Positions 5,779 to 13,894 are shown, numbered from the stretch's first letter. The stretch is DNA of 15,399 bases from Peptococcaceae bacterium UBA7185 (GCA_002491065.1 DKVF01000024.1:29681-45079), one strand, 5' to 3'. The notes: generated from the letters alone by a model not told the origin. Numbers and translations: made by a program.

Positions 5779-7185
5779 ATGACGACATCCTATATACCAT
5801 ACTTGTGGCAGCGCATGCAGGCACTGCACGCGCAAAATCCTCTGTCCTGTCATACGCCGGGACACAAAAACGGCGTGTTTTTGCCGTTGCCTCTCAGAGA
5901 AGCATGGGGCGACCGGTTTGCCTCTTACGATTATACCGAATTGGATGGACTGGACAATCTACATTTTTCCAGCGATTGCATCGCTCAAAGTCAACAACAG
6001 GCCGCAGACATTTTCGGCGCGGCGCGCTGTTTTTATTTAGTCAACGGGACCACAGCGGGATTACAGGCGGCGATTATGGCCAGTTGCAGTCAGCAGCAGG
6101 TGTTTGTTCCCCGTCATGTACACCGGTCCGTGTATCATAGTCTATTATTGGCACATGCGCAGCCTATTTATTTGCCGTTGGAATTAGATGAAGCCACTGG
6201 TTTGCCCTTGGGTGTCTCTGTAGATACGCTGCAGCGCTACATAACTCAATATCCAAATTGCAAGCGGCTCATTTTGGTAAACCCTACCTATCAGGGGATT
6301 ACTGCCGACAATGTGTCCTGTGTGCAATTTGCCAAGGCCCATGATATCACTGTAATTGTAGATGAAGCTCACGGCTCCCATCTACACTTTCACCAGGTAT
6401 TGCCTCCGTCTTTGTTGGATGCAGGCGCAGACTTGGTTGTACAGAGCTGGCACAAAACCTTACCAGTACTCACCCAGGGCAGCGCGCTTTTGGTGAGTGC
6501 CGCTTACAATGGACCATCGCCGGAATCCTTTCTCAGTCTGCTGCAAACTACGTCGCCGTCCTATCTGCTCATGGCTTCTTTAGAAGCTGGCAGTATCTAT
6601 ATGGGGCAACAAGCCCAACAGCAAATTGCGCAGTCGCTGCAGGAAATTTTTGCTCTGCACAGTCGCATTGCCGCTGCGTTTACCACATTGCATGTATTGT
6701 GGCAGCCAAGGTGGCGGCAGGACCCCTTTAAGCTGTATATTTTATCGGAACGTCTTTGTGGGGCGGAGATGGATACTTACTTGCGGCAGCAACATGCTAT
6801 CTACAGTGAAATGCATGATAACAAAGGGATTCTATTCATCTTGCCTTTGCAGACAACGCCCCAATGGACGGAGCGTTTGTTTCTTGCCTTGCAGGACATG
6901 GAGCAATACAGTTTAAGTCAAAGAAAATCCGGCGTATCGTTGCCCAGCTTTTATTGTCGTACTATTCCGCAACAGATTTATCCTTTGGAGGATGCTTTTT
7001 ACAGAAAAAAGAAGAACATCGCTTGGAAAGATGCTGCCGGTGCTGTTGCCGGACAGTTTATCCTGCGCTATCCGCCGGGGATCCCTCTGCTGGTGCCAGG
7101 GGAACAGGTTACGCAGGAGATTGTTGAACTTTGGAAAGCCAGTGGCGGCAGTGATGAAGAAACAGTAAGTGTGATAGCAGAGTAA
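5779..7185 (+). CDS. Orn/Lys/Arg decarboxylase family PLP enzyme (YaaO-like)
   Basis: A 468-residue fold-type I PLP enzyme of the Orn/Lys/Arg decarboxylase group, which makes polyamine precursors such as cadaverine or agmatine; the exact substrate cannot be read from the sequence. It shows HTPGHK (25-30), the cofactor-phosphate loop NGTTAG (89-94), DEAHGSH (195-201), and SWHKTLP (223-229), in which K226 is the expected Schiff-base lysine. The length matches the short B. subtilis SpeA/YaaO type, which lacks the wing domain of the E. coli inducible enzymes. ATG 5779 is chosen because GGAG (5766-5769) lies 9 bases upstream; a TTG at 5764 overlaps that site. tmk starts 17 bases downstream, the same pairing as yaaO-tmk of B. 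subtilis near its origin, so the two are probably co-transcribed. Confidence 0.88.
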   Translation: MTTSYIPYLWQRMQALHAQNPLSCHTPGHKNGVFLPLPLREAWGDRFASYDYTELDGLDNLHFSSDCIAQSQQQAADIFGAARCFYLVNGTTAGLQAAIMASCSQQQVFVPRHVHRSVYHSLLLAHAQPIYLPLELDEATGLPLGVSVDTLQRYITQYPNCKRLILVNPTYQGITADNVSCVQFAKAHDITVIVDEAHGSHLHFHQVLPPSLLDAGADLVVQSWHKTLPVLTQGSALLVSAAYNGPSPESFLSLLQTTSPSYLLMASLEAGSIYMGQQAQQQIAQSLQEIFALHSRIAAAFTTLHVLWQPRWRQDPFKLYILSERLCGAEMDTYLRQQHAIYSEMHDNKGILFILPLQTTPQWTERLFLALQDMEQYSLSQRKSGVSLPSFYCRTIPQQIYPLEDAFYRKKKNIAWKDAAGAVAGQFILRYPPGIPLLVPGEQVTQEIVELWKASGGSDEETVSVIAE

Positions 7186-7202
7186 AGAAGGGAGTTTTTG
7201 TT

Positions 7203-7874
7203 ATGAAAGGGAAATTATTTGTCATTGAGGGCGTGGACGGCAGCGGCAAAGCAACACAAACTGATTTACTGTATCAGGCGCTGCAAAATGAAGGGAAAAC
7301 TGTGCGCAAAATCAGCTTTCCCAATTATGACAGCCCATCGTCCAGTCTGATTAAAATGTATCTCAACGGAGAATTCGGCACTGATCCGCAGGCGGTGAAT
7401 GCTTATGCGACTTCGGTCTTTTTTGCGGTGGACCGATTTGCCTCTTTTCGCACAGATTGGCATTCTTTTTACGAGGATGGCGGTATTATCATTGCCGACA
7501 GATATGTTACCTCCAACTTGGTGCATCAGGCAGGAAAAATTGAAAATACTGCTGAAAAAGAACGTTATATCCAATGGTTGTCTCATTTAGAATATGATAT
7601 TTTTGGTCTGCCCCGTCCTGACTGCGTCATTTTTTTAGATATGCCACCAGCTTACAGTTTGCGCCTGCGGCAGCAACGTAACACTTTAAAGCAAGGTTTA
7701 ACTCATGACATTCATGAAGAGGACCAAGCTTATCTTTATCAGGCCTATGAAAATGCTACAGCGATTGTGCAGCATCAGGCATGGCATGTGATCAACTGTG
7801 TGGCCGATCATGAAATTCGCACCATAGAAGAGATTCATCAAGAAATCATGCAAATTTTTTCCCAGCTATGTTAG
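7203..7874 (+). CDS. tmk: Thymidylate kinase (dTMP kinase)
   Basis: This enzyme phosphorylates dTMP to dTDP in the cytosol, an essential step in dTTP synthesis. The 223-residue protein has the P-loop GVDGSGKAT (10-18), SFPNYDSP (38-45), the DRY motif (99-101) in IIIADRYVTSNLVHQ, and a lid region in the second half around RLRQQRNTLKQG. It is of the slightly longer Clostridia/Negativicutes type. GGGAG lies 8 bases before the ATG. It follows the decarboxylase gene by 17 bases with no terminator between. After it, 170 bases separate it from dnaX; I see no strong terminator there, only a weak imperfect stem, and the dnaX promoter. Confidence 0.93.
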   Translation: MKGKLFVIEGVDGSGKATQTDLLYQALQNEGKTVRKISFPNYDSPSSSLIKMYLNGEFGTDPQAVNAYATSVFFAVDRFASFRTDWHSFYEDGGIIIADRYVTSNLVHQAGKIENTAEKERYIQWLSHLEYDIFGLPRPDCVIFLDMPPAYSLRLRQQRNTLKQGLTHDIHEEDQAYLYQAYENATAIVQHQAWHVINCVADHEIRTIEEIHQEIMQIFSQLC

Positions 7875-7974
7875 CATACTTCCGTCTGCTGCTTTTGTAC
7901 CGAAGATGGGGTATGGGTTGTTCGATATTACACAGGCGTTCAGCATAATTTTTTGTATTGGGCGGCTTGCACTC

Positions 7975-8004
7975 TTGTTTCAAGGACCGGTTACATGCTA
8001 TAAT
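7975..8004 (+). promoter_or_regulatory. Promoter of the dnaX operon
   Basis: Consensus TATAAT (7999-8004) is preceded by TG at 7996-7997, an extended -10 element. TTGTTT (7975-7980) is a fair -35 at 18 bp. The expected start near 8011 gives a leader of about 34 bases. I looked for the small SRP RNA that precedes dnaX in some Bacillota and did not find its conserved core. Confidence 0.7.
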
Positions 8005-8044
8005 GTTTGTTACGATTAAACTTCACAAGGAAAGAGGTGCAGAT

Positions 8045-9571
8045 ATGAGTTATCGTGCTCTGTATCGTGTGTTTCGGCCCCAAACTTTTGCAGAGGTGCG
8101 GGGGCAGGACCATATCAGCACAACGCTAAAAAATGCAATTCTCACAGAACGCTTAGCGCATGCGTATCTGTTTTGCGGACCGAGAGGCACCGGGAAAACA
8201 AGCTCGGCCAAAATTTTGGCAAAAGCGGTGAACTGCTTAGATTTGCAAAACGGGGAGCCATGTAACCAGTGCGCCAACTGTAGGGCAATTAATGAAGAAA
8301 ATTTCCTGGATGTGCTGGAGATTGATGCGGCGAGCAATCGCGGCATTGATGAAATCCGTGATCTGCGGGATAAGGTGCGATTTGCGCCATCACAGGGAAA
8401 GCGTAAGGTATATATTATCGACGAAGTACATATGCTTACCAACGAGGCCTTTAATGCGCTGTTAAAAACATTGGAGGAACCGCCGGCACATGTATTGTTT
8501 ATTCTGGCGACCACCGAGCCGCAGAAGATTCCGCTGACTATTTTATCTCGTTGTCAGCGTTTTGATTTCCGCAAAATTAACACAGCCGAGATCAGCAGTC
8601 ATCTGGCAGATATTGTGCAGGAAGAAGGCGTGGAAATCTCGGAAGAAGCGCTGAGCGCCATTGCCCGCAAAGCGGCGGGTGGTATGCGGGATGCCATCAG
8701 CGTCTTAGACCAATGTATCGCCTTTGCCGGACAGCGAATTGAGCTGGAACATGTGGAAATGGTGCTGGGCACTGTGAGCGAGGAAGCTACGGCGGCGTTG
8801 GTAGATACTGTGATGCAGCAGGATTATGAACAGCTTTTTTTGTCGTTGAATGAGTTTTTGCAACAAGGAAAGGATATCAAGCAAATTCTGCGCGATTGTA
8901 TTCAGTATTGCCGTCAATTGTTGCTTTTGAAGGTAGCGCCTAAAGTGGAGCTGATAGAATTATCTCAGGAGCATATCGAAAAAGCAAAGGAACAGGCCAG
9001 CGCGCTTCCGTTGGAATTTCTGGGACGCATGATTCATTGTTTGACAGGGACTGAAAAGGAGTTGCGCTATTCCAATCAACCACAGATTTTAGTGGAATCT
9101 GCATTTGTGGATTTGATGCTGCAGGGAACGGAACCGATCGCAGCATCGCAGACTCCAAGAAAAGCAGAAAAGAGCAAAAAACAGGAACGTCCATCTGGGG
9201 AGCAGGCTGCTGTGCAGGTGCATCCGCTGATTGCCAGCGAAGAATTGTTGCAGCAATGGTCCGAAGTGATGGCGAAAGTGAAAGTAAAAAGCGTGAAACT
9301 GCATGCCTTTTTGAGTGCGGCAAAACCTGCAGCATTTGAAAATGGCACGTTGATTTTACGATTTGGGCAGCAATATAAATTTCACTGCGACAATGCAGGG
9401 CGTGAAGAAAATTTGCGCATCATCAGTCAGGCGGTAAGTGAATTGACCGGCAAACCGGCGCAGGTGCTTGTGGAGCTGGAAAATGAGGCAGGACATATCA
9501 AGCAGGAATTGACGCTGGAAGATGAAGCAAGAAAACTTTTTGGCGCGGATGTTCCCATTGAGATTGTTTGA
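8045..9571 (+). CDS. dnaX: DNA polymerase III subunit gamma/tau
   Basis: DnaX is the ATPase of the clamp loader, and its tau form links the polymerase core and helicase. The 508-residue protein has Walker A GPRGTGKT (45-52), a four-cysteine zinc site (C64, C73, C76, C79), Walker B IIDEVH (124-129), sensor I LATTEPQK and the SRC motif with the arginine finger (168-170). The C-terminal third, after a Lys/Glu-rich linker at about residues 372-390, is the tau-type region. ATG 8045 is chosen because AAAGAGGTG lies just upstream (GAGG 7 bases away) and the protein then starts MSYRALYRVFRP as usual. In-frame ATGs further upstream would precede the promoter or lack a ribosome site. It heads a dnaX-ybaB-recR unit, a widely conserved order. 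Confidence 0.96.
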   Translation: MSYRALYRVFRPQTFAEVRGQDHISTTLKNAILTERLAHAYLFCGPRGTGKTSSAKILAKAVNCLDLQNGEPCNQCANCRAINEENFLDVLEIDAASNRGIDEIRDLRDKVRFAPSQGKRKVYIIDEVHMLTNEAFNALLKTLEEPPAHVLFILATTEPQKIPLTILSRCQRFDFRKINTAEISSHLADIVQEEGVEISEEALSAIARKAAGGMRDAISVLDQCIAFAGQRIELEHVEMVLGTVSEEATAALVDTVMQQDYEQLFLSLNEFLQQGKDIKQILRDCIQYCRQLLLLKVAPKVELIELSQEHIEKAKEQASALPLEFLGRMIHCLTGTEKELRYSNQPQILVESAFVDLMLQGTEPIAASQTPRKAEKSKKQERPSGEQAAVQVHPLIASEELLQQWSEVMAKVKVKSVKLHAFLSAAKPAAFENGTLILRFGQQYKFHCDNAGREENLRIISQAVSELTGKPAQVLVELENEAGHIKQELTLEDEARKLFGADVPIEIV

Positions 9572-9623
9572 GATGCAGCAAAACAATTTTGACGCTCAGC
9601 TTGCGTTGGAAAGACTGAAATGT

Positions 9624-9652
9624 TTGTGATGTTTGAAAAGATTTTATATAAA
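9624..9652 (+). promoter_or_regulatory. Possible internal promoter for ybaB-recR
   Basis: TTGTGA (9624-9629) and TATAAA (9647-9652) are spaced by 17 bp in the 107-base gap after dnaX. The gap is AT-rich and the leader would be under 25 bases, so this may be chance. Confidence 0.25.
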
Positions 9653-9678
9653 TTTTTATTTTCAGGAGGAATTTTACA

Positions 9679-10005
9679 ATGGGTGCAAATATGCAGAAAA
9701 TGATGAAACAGATGCAGCAAATGCAGGCGAAAATGGCCAAAATGCAGGAGGAACTGGCACAGACTCCCGTGGAAGCAACAGCTGGCGGCGGGGTAGTGAA
9801 AGTAGTAGTGAATGGTGCCAATGAAGTCCTTTCTGTAGAGATTAAGCCGGAAGTATTGGACCCGGATGATCCGGAAATGGTGCAGGATTTGGTAATGGCA
9901 GCGGTAAATGAAGCGCTGCGCAAGGCACAGGATATGGTGAACACAGAGATGGGTAAGCTTACAGCAGGTATTAAAATGCCAGGCGGTATGGGCGGTCTAT
10001 TCTAA
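9679..10005 (+). CDS. YbaB/EbfC family nucleoid-associated protein
   Basis: A 108-residue DNA-binding protein of the YbaB/EbfC family, which forms tweezer-shaped dimers and coats DNA. It starts with a Met/Gln-rich helix (about residues 1-28), followed by EATAGGGVVKVVVNG (32-46) and the conserved strand and helix region with DPDDPEMVQDLVMAAVNEAL (61-80), and ends in a Gly/Met tail. AGGAGG lies 8-9 bases before the ATG. Its stop overlaps the recR start by one base, so the two are translationally coupled, as in most bacteria, where it is thought to act with RecR or dnaX functions. The family is clear; its physiological role here is inferred from synteny. Confidence 0.93.
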   Translation: MGANMQKMMKQMQQMQAKMAKMQEELAQTPVEATAGGGVVKVVVNGANEVLSVEIKPEVLDPDDPEMVQDLVMAAVNEALRKAQDMVNTEMGKLTAGIKMPGGMGGLF

Positions 10006-10607
10006 TGAACAGCGAGTATTCCGATGCATTGGGCAATCTGGTGGACCAATTGGCCAAGCTGCCAGGTATTGGTCGCAAATCGGCGCAGCGTTTGGCGTTT
10101 CACATTTTGAAACAGCCGGATAAAGAAGCGCGTTTGTTGGCAAAGGCCATCATAGATGCCAAAGAAAAAATTCATTATTGTAAGACCTGTTATAATTTAA
10201 CCGATCAGGAATATTGTCCGATTTGCCAGAACCCAAACAGAGATACCTCTGTTATTTGCGTGGTGGAGGATGCCAGAGATGTTTTGGCGCTGGAACGTGC
10301 CAATGAGTTTCGGGGCTTGTATCACGTATTACATGGCGCAATCTCACCTATGGATGGGATTGGGCCGGAACAGCTGAAGGTGAAAGAGCTGCTGCAGCGG
10401 TTGCAGAACCAACCTGCGGAAGAAGTGATCATTGCGACCAACACCAGTATTGAAGGAGAGGCTACGGCCATGTATCTGGCTAACCTGCTGAAACCCTTGG
10501 GGATTAAGGTAACGCGTATTGCACAGGGACTGCCGGTGGGCGGCGATATTCAGTATGCCGATGAAGTGACGTTGGCGCGTGCCTTTGAGGGACGTTGGGA
10601 AATTTAA
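10005..10607 (+). CDS. recR: Recombination mediator RecR
   Basis: RecR acts with RecO and RecF to load RecA onto SSB-coated gaps. The 200-residue protein has the normal length and all domains: helix-hairpin-helix LPGIGRKSAQRLAFHIL (19-35), a zinc finger with C59, C62, C71 and C74, a Toprim domain beginning ICVVEDARDVLALE (84-97), and the C-terminal GLPVGGDIQYADEVTLARAF signature. The ATG overlaps the ybaB-type stop in TAATG. The stop at 10605-10607 overlaps the ribosome site of the next gene, which suggests continued co-transcription. Confidence 0.96.
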   Translation: MNSEYSDALGNLVDQLAKLPGIGRKSAQRLAFHILKQPDKEARLLAKAIIDAKEKIHYCKTCYNLTDQEYCPICQNPNRDTSVICVVEDARDVLALERANEFRGLYHVLHGAISPMDGIGPEQLKVKELLQRLQNQPAEEVIIATNTSIEGEATAMYLANLLKPLGIKVTRIAQGLPVGGDIQYADEVTLARAFEGRWEI

Positions 10608-10618
10608 GGAGTATGAAA

Positions 10619-10984
10619 ATGAATCAGGTATTTGCTGTAACCATGATCGCGACAGGCGCTTTTGCAGAGCATCCTATGTTGGGGCTGGCAATGGTGCTGG
10701 GGATTGTATTGTGCAGCTTGCTTTGTGTAATGGCTGCATTGCGCAATGGCGGGGTGTATTTAGAGCGGCAGAGCATTTTATTGCTGTGTCAGGTTTATTT
10801 GGTGCTGGCGGCATTATTGCAGTTGTATGGTGCAGGCAGCAGGATTGTAGGTCAAGTGGCAGGCTTTTTGGTATTGGCTTTGGGGATTGCGCCGATTTTT
10901 TTCCGTAAAAATAATTTTCGCGCAGCCCGATATTGCATTGCGTTGGGAGCTACAATCGCTGCTTGTGCGGAATTATTATTTTAA
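10619..10984 (+). CDS. Small membrane protein of unknown function downstream of recR
   Basis: A 121-residue hydrophobic protein I do not recognise. It has about four membrane segments: residues roughly 5-18 (weak), 20-44, 52-72 and 80-96, with a final hydrophobic stretch at the C-terminus. The loop FRKNNFRAARY is basic and probably cytoplasmic. ATG 10619 is chosen because AAGGAG (10606-10611) lies 7 bases upstream; ATG 10613 would be one base from that site. The ribosome site overlaps the recR stop codon and a terminator follows directly, so it is the last gene of the dnaX operon. In B. subtilis this position holds yaaL and bofA, but this protein does not look like either. Confidence 0.7.
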   Translation: MNQVFAVTMIATGAFAEHPMLGLAMVLGIVLCSLLCVMAALRNGGVYLERQSILLLCQVYLVLAALLQLYGAGSRIVGQVAGFLVLALGIAPIFFRKNNFRAARYCIALGATIAACAELLF

Positions 10985-10990
10985 TCATGC

Positions 10991-11032
10991 AGGCGCGGCT
11001 TTTTATGATACAATAAAACGCTGCGTCTTTTT
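10991..11032 (+). terminator. Intrinsic terminator of the dnaX-recR operon
   Basis: AGGCGCGGC (10991-10999) pairs with GCTGCGTCT (11020-11028) through seven Watson-Crick and two wobble pairs. TTTT and AAAA extend the stem after one mismatch, and TTTTT (11028-11032) follows. It lies 6 bases after the membrane-protein stop. Confidence 0.75.
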
Positions 11033-11115
11033 GTATGGAAATTAAGAAAAAAGGTTGTATAAAGGAAGATTTTTCCTTTTGTGCAAACGCAGAGATTTTA
11101 ATGGAGTGATATCAT

Positions 11116-11595
11116 TTGAAATTTCGAATTATTACAGTGGGTAAACTGAAAGAAAAATATTTGAAGGACGGCATTGCGGAATATTTGAAGAGACTACAGC
11201 GTTATGCTACAGTAGAGATCATAGAGGTAGCGGACGAGCAAACGCCTGATAGTGCGTCAGAAATGGAAGAATTACAGATTAAGGCCAAAGAAGCGCAGCG
11301 CATCCATAAATATATCAAGGAGGATACCTATCTTATTGCCTTAGCTATTGAAGGGACAATGCTTACCTCCGAGCAGCTGGCGGAAAAAATTGAGCAGTTG
11401 GGGATTTCGGGGAAAAGCCATATCACCATGGTGATCGGCGGCTCACTGGGATTGGACAAGAGCATTTTGCAGCAAGCGGATTTGTTGTTATCCTTTTCCA
11501 AGTTGACCTTCCCCCATCAGCTCATGCGTTTAATTTTGGTGGAACAATTATATCGCAGCTATCGCATCATGAAGGGAGAACCCTATCATAAGTAG
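11116..11595 (+). CDS. rlmH: 23S rRNA pseudouridine-1915 N3-methyltransferase
   Basis: RlmH is a SPOUT methyltransferase that N3-methylates pseudouridine 1915 in helix 69 of 23S rRNA on assembled 70S ribosomes. The 159-residue protein has the usual length. It begins MKFRIITVGKLKEKY and carries the SAM-binding trefoil-knot motifs VIGGSLGLDKSIL and LSFSKLTFPHQLMRLILVEQLYRSYRI, ending GEPYHK as is typical. The start is TTG 11116 with GGAG (11103-11106) 9 bases upstream; no ATG fits the family N-terminus. A 7-bp stem, AAAGGAA/TTCCTTT (11061-11079), lies in the leader. The transporter gene starts 11 bases downstream. Confidence 0.95.
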   Translation: MKFRIITVGKLKEKYLKDGIAEYLKRLQRYATVEIIEVADEQTPDSASEMEELQIKAKEAQRIHKYIKEDTYLIALAIEGTMLTSEQLAEKIEQLGISGKSHITMVIGGSLGLDKSILQQADLLLSFSKLTFPHQLMRLILVEQLYRSYRIMKGEPYHK

Positions 11596-11606
11596 AGGTG
11601 AAAGAA

Positions 11607-12545
11607 ATGGAAAGAAAAAAATTTATCATAGGTGCACTGTTTGCGCTGATTCCTGGTGTTTTGTGGGGGCTCTCTGGCGTGTTTGGTCAGTTTTTGTTTC
11701 AGCAAAGAGGATTGAGCGCTGAATGGCTGACTACGACGCGGCTTTTGGTATCCGGTAGCTTGATGCTGCTGATCTGTTTTGCTCGCAGCAAAAAGGATAC
11801 GCTGGCCATTTTTCAGGACCGCAAAGATACCATGCGGCTGATTATTTTTGCAATTTTCGGACTGATGGCGGTACAGCTCACTTATTTTGTCTCAATTGCC
11901 AAATCCAATGCACCCACCGCGACGATTTTGCAGTATCTGTTCCCGGTGCTCATTGTCATCTATACAGCATTGGCCAGTAAAACGCTGCCGAAGAAAAAGG
12001 AAATAGTCGCGATTATAATGGCTGTGGTGGGAATTTTTCTGCTGGTGACCCATGGAGATCCTCATACGTTGAATATTACGGTAGAGGCTCTGATCTGGGG
12101 ATTGACTTCAGCGGTAGCGATGGCCTTTTATACAATGTATCCCGGCAATTTGCAGCTGCGCTGGGGTTCTCCGGTGATTGTGGGCTGGGGTATGCTTTTC
12201 GGCGGTATCGCAATAAATTTTTATCACCCTGTATGGGATTTTACAGGTAGCATGGATTGGCAGGCATGGTTGATGGTTGGATTTATTGTTTTGTTTGCTA
12301 CATTTGGCTCATTTTTTATTTATCTGGTCAGTGTAACGATGATCGGTGCAACCTATGCCAGCCTGTTTGCTTGCATTGAGCCGTTGGCTTCCGCCTTTTT
12401 CTCGGTGATTGGTTTAAATTTGGTTTTCAATTATATGGATTGGATTGGCTCCTTTTTGATTTTAGCGACGATGTTTTTGTTGTCGTGGAAATCATTAGGC
12501 GACAATGTTGCTGAAAAAAGTGGTGATACGCGAGAAACCCATTGA
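11607..12545 (+). CDS. EamA/DMT-family transporter
   Basis: A 312-residue inner-membrane protein with about ten transmembrane helices arranged as two EamA repeats. The first repeat opens at LIPGVLWGLSGVFGQFLF and the second at LIWGLTSAVAMAFYTMYPG. The motif ANAPTATILQYLFPVLIV-like segment (SNAPTATILQYLFPV) at the end of the first half, and the ASLFACIEPLASAFFSVI segment of the second, are typical of drug/metabolite exporters. The substrate cannot be predicted. ATG 11607 has GAGG (11595-11598) 8 bases upstream overlapping the rlmH stop; an in-frame GTG at 11598 lies inside that ribosome site. It is probably co-transcribed with rlmH, which suggests nothing specific about function. The tail is short, polar and cytoplasmic. 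Confidence 0.88.
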   Translation: MERKKFIIGALFALIPGVLWGLSGVFGQFLFQQRGLSAEWLTTTRLLVSGSLMLLICFARSKKDTLAIFQDRKDTMRLIIFAIFGLMAVQLTYFVSIAKSNAPTATILQYLFPVLIVIYTALASKTLPKKKEIVAIIMAVVGIFLLVTHGDPHTLNITVEALIWGLTSAVAMAFYTMYPGNLQLRWGSPVIVGWGMLFGGIAINFYHPVWDFTGSMDWQAWLMVGFIVLFATFGSFFIYLVSVTMIGATYASLFACIEPLASAFFSVIGLNLVFNYMDWIGSFLILATMFLLSWKSLGDNVAEKSGDTRETH

Positions 12546-12609
12546 CAATCGCGTTTATTAAGGCAATAATAGTATGTGTTGGAAATTTGTATCGTGGGAG
12601 TGTTGTGTG

Positions 12610-13065
12610 ATGTATATTGGACAGGCAGGAGAAAACCAGATAGAGTTGTTGGTAGAGGGATATCAAAATCCTGATGTAGCACAGAATTATTTTGAAGCAA
12701 ACTGGCTGATGATTTCTCTGAAAGTACAGACGCCGCAGGCGCAGTGGCAGGCAAAAGCTCCGGCAATTCTGTCTAATGAATTAAATCGTTTTATTGATTG
12801 GCTGCAGGCCATTGGGGAAGATGTGGCGCAAAACCGGTTTTTTGATTTTGAGGATCCCAGCTTGTATGTGTGCATGACAGAACGCACCAACCACACCATC
12901 ATATTAGAATTTCATTTACATTTGGATTTTCGCTATCCGAAAGAAGAACAGCATGAAACGCGCGTTGCAATTACGATGGAACTGGCGCAGCTGGACTCTT
13001 GGGTTCGTCAATTAAAAAAATATGCTGAGGAATTTCCTGTACGGTATGTTTTTGAAATGCTTTAA
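12610..13065 (+). CDS. Uncharacterised protein, weakly WapI-immunity-like
   Basis: A 151-residue acidic soluble protein with no signal peptide or membrane helix. The pattern NYFEANWLMISLKVQ near residue 25-40, a middle FFDFEDPSLYVCMTE and alternating hydrophobic strands, then a final helix ending EEFPVRYVF, resembles small WapI-type immunity proteins in Bacillota. This is a memory-level resemblance and not a firm assignment. ATG 12610 is chosen because GGGAG (12596-12600) lies 9 bases upstream; an ATG at 12574 in frame has no ribosome site and adds an odd Cys/Trp-rich stretch. The gene lies 64 bases after the transporter and 46 before the rubredoxin fusion. No toxin gene is nearby, so an immunity role, if real, would be as an orphan. 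Confidence 0.6.
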   Translation: MYIGQAGENQIELLVEGYQNPDVAQNYFEANWLMISLKVQTPQAQWQAKAPAILSNELNRFIDWLQAIGEDVAQNRFFDFEDPSLYVCMTERTNHTIILEFHLHLDFRYPKEEQHETRVAITMELAQLDSWVRQLKKYAEEFPVRYVFEML

Positions 13066-13111
13066 TGGGGTAAGTTTCAGTAGGAAATAATTTACGTAGG
13101 AGGAAAAGAAT

Positions 13112-13720
13112 ATGGACACAGCAGCACTTTTCAAATTGGGGTATGGATTATATGTAATCGGTACAGAACTGGACGGTAAGACAGCAGGTTGCACGGCAAA
13201 TACAGTAGTGCAGATCACTGGCAGCCCGGCGCAGATTGCCGTAGGGTTGAATAAGGACAATTACACCAATGAATTGATTCAAAAGAGCGGAAAATTAACC
13301 GTATCGGTTTTGTCTAAGACTGCCAATATGGATTTGATTGCCAATTTCGGCTTTCAGAGCAGCCGCACAGCAGATAAGTTCCACACCAGCGGACAGGATT
13401 TTGTGACAGACGGAGCAGGAGTACCGTATCTGGCAAAACACACCAGTGCAGTATTGTCAGCTAAAGTTGTGAACAAAATGGATTGCGGGACCCATACATT
13501 ATTTTTATGCGAGCTGACCGATGCGCAAGTACTCTCTCAGGAAGAGCCAATGAGCTATGCATACTATCATAGTGATGTAAAACCAAAGAAAGCAGCTGCT
13601 GTAAGCACAGGAGAACAGTGGAAATGTTCTGTGTGTGGGTATGTACACCAGGGACCGCTGCCGGATGATTTTGTTTGCCCAGTATGCAAACAACCTGCCA
13701 GCGTGTTTGTAAAACAGTAA
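13112..13720 (+). CDS. Flavin reductase-like protein fused to a rubredoxin domain (Hrb type)
   Basis: A 202-residue cytosolic fusion. Residues 1-155 form a split-barrel FMN-binding flavin-reductase-like domain (MDTAALFKLGYGLYVIGTEL, then GCTANTVVQITGSPAQIAVGL). Residues 169-200 form a rubredoxin-like iron site: C172, C175, C189 and C192 in WKCSVCGYVHQ and FVCPVCK. This is the architecture of high-molecular-weight rubredoxin, which in acetogens passes electrons to flavodiiron proteins that reduce oxygen or nitric oxide. The rubredoxin part is short, only 13 residues between the cysteine pairs, like the C-terminal domain of rubrerythrin rather than a 50-residue rubredoxin, and has Lys instead of Gly after the last Cys. 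A strong AGGAGG site precedes the ATG. No flavodiiron partner is encoded nearby. Confidence 0.9.
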   Translation: MDTAALFKLGYGLYVIGTELDGKTAGCTANTVVQITGSPAQIAVGLNKDNYTNELIQKSGKLTVSVLSKTANMDLIANFGFQSSRTADKFHTSGQDFVTDGAGVPYLAKHTSAVLSAKVVNKMDCGTHTLFLCELTDAQVLSQEEPMSYAYYHSDVKPKKAAAVSTGEQWKCSVCGYVHQGPLPDDFVCPVCKQPASVFVKQ

Positions 13721-13803
13721 TGAGAACGCGTACAGGAATATAAAAGTGAGATAAAAATTGAAGAGATTTAGCGACAGACAGGTTTAGCCGCTGACTACAA
13801 GAT

Positions 13804-13841
13804 AATAGGCAACTGCCCATGACAGGTGGTTGCCTATTTTT
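13804..13841 (+). terminator. Intrinsic terminator after the rubredoxin fusion
   Basis: AATAGGCAACTGCC (13804-13817) pairs with GGTGGTTGCCTATT (13825-13838): 14 pairs, two of them G-T, with a 7-nt loop, and the T-run extends to 13841. The 83 bases between the stop codon and the stem show nothing recognisable. Confidence 0.88.
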
Positions 13842-13894
13842 ATGGTGCTGGTGTTGTGGGTTCCAATTTTTCTTAAATTTTGTTGATTACTATC

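Noticed and set aside
7875..8044. Small SRP RNA or tRNA between tmk and dnaX, as in some Bacillota
   Set aside because: No conserved SRP RNA core or tRNA TTCRA arm is present. Only a weak CATAC/GTATG stem and the dnaX promoter are seen.
9156..9190. A-rich stretch in dnaX as a programmed frameshift site for a short gamma form
   Set aside because: The run is only six A in the phase C-AAA-AAA-C, not a proper slippery heptamer. The -1 frame does not stop soon after it, and I saw no clear stimulatory hairpin.
11061..11080. AAAGGAA/TTCCTTT hairpin before rlmH as a second terminator
   Set aside because: It is a short AT-rich stem without a proper T-run, and a better terminator lies at 10991-11032. 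It may be a leader element or chance.
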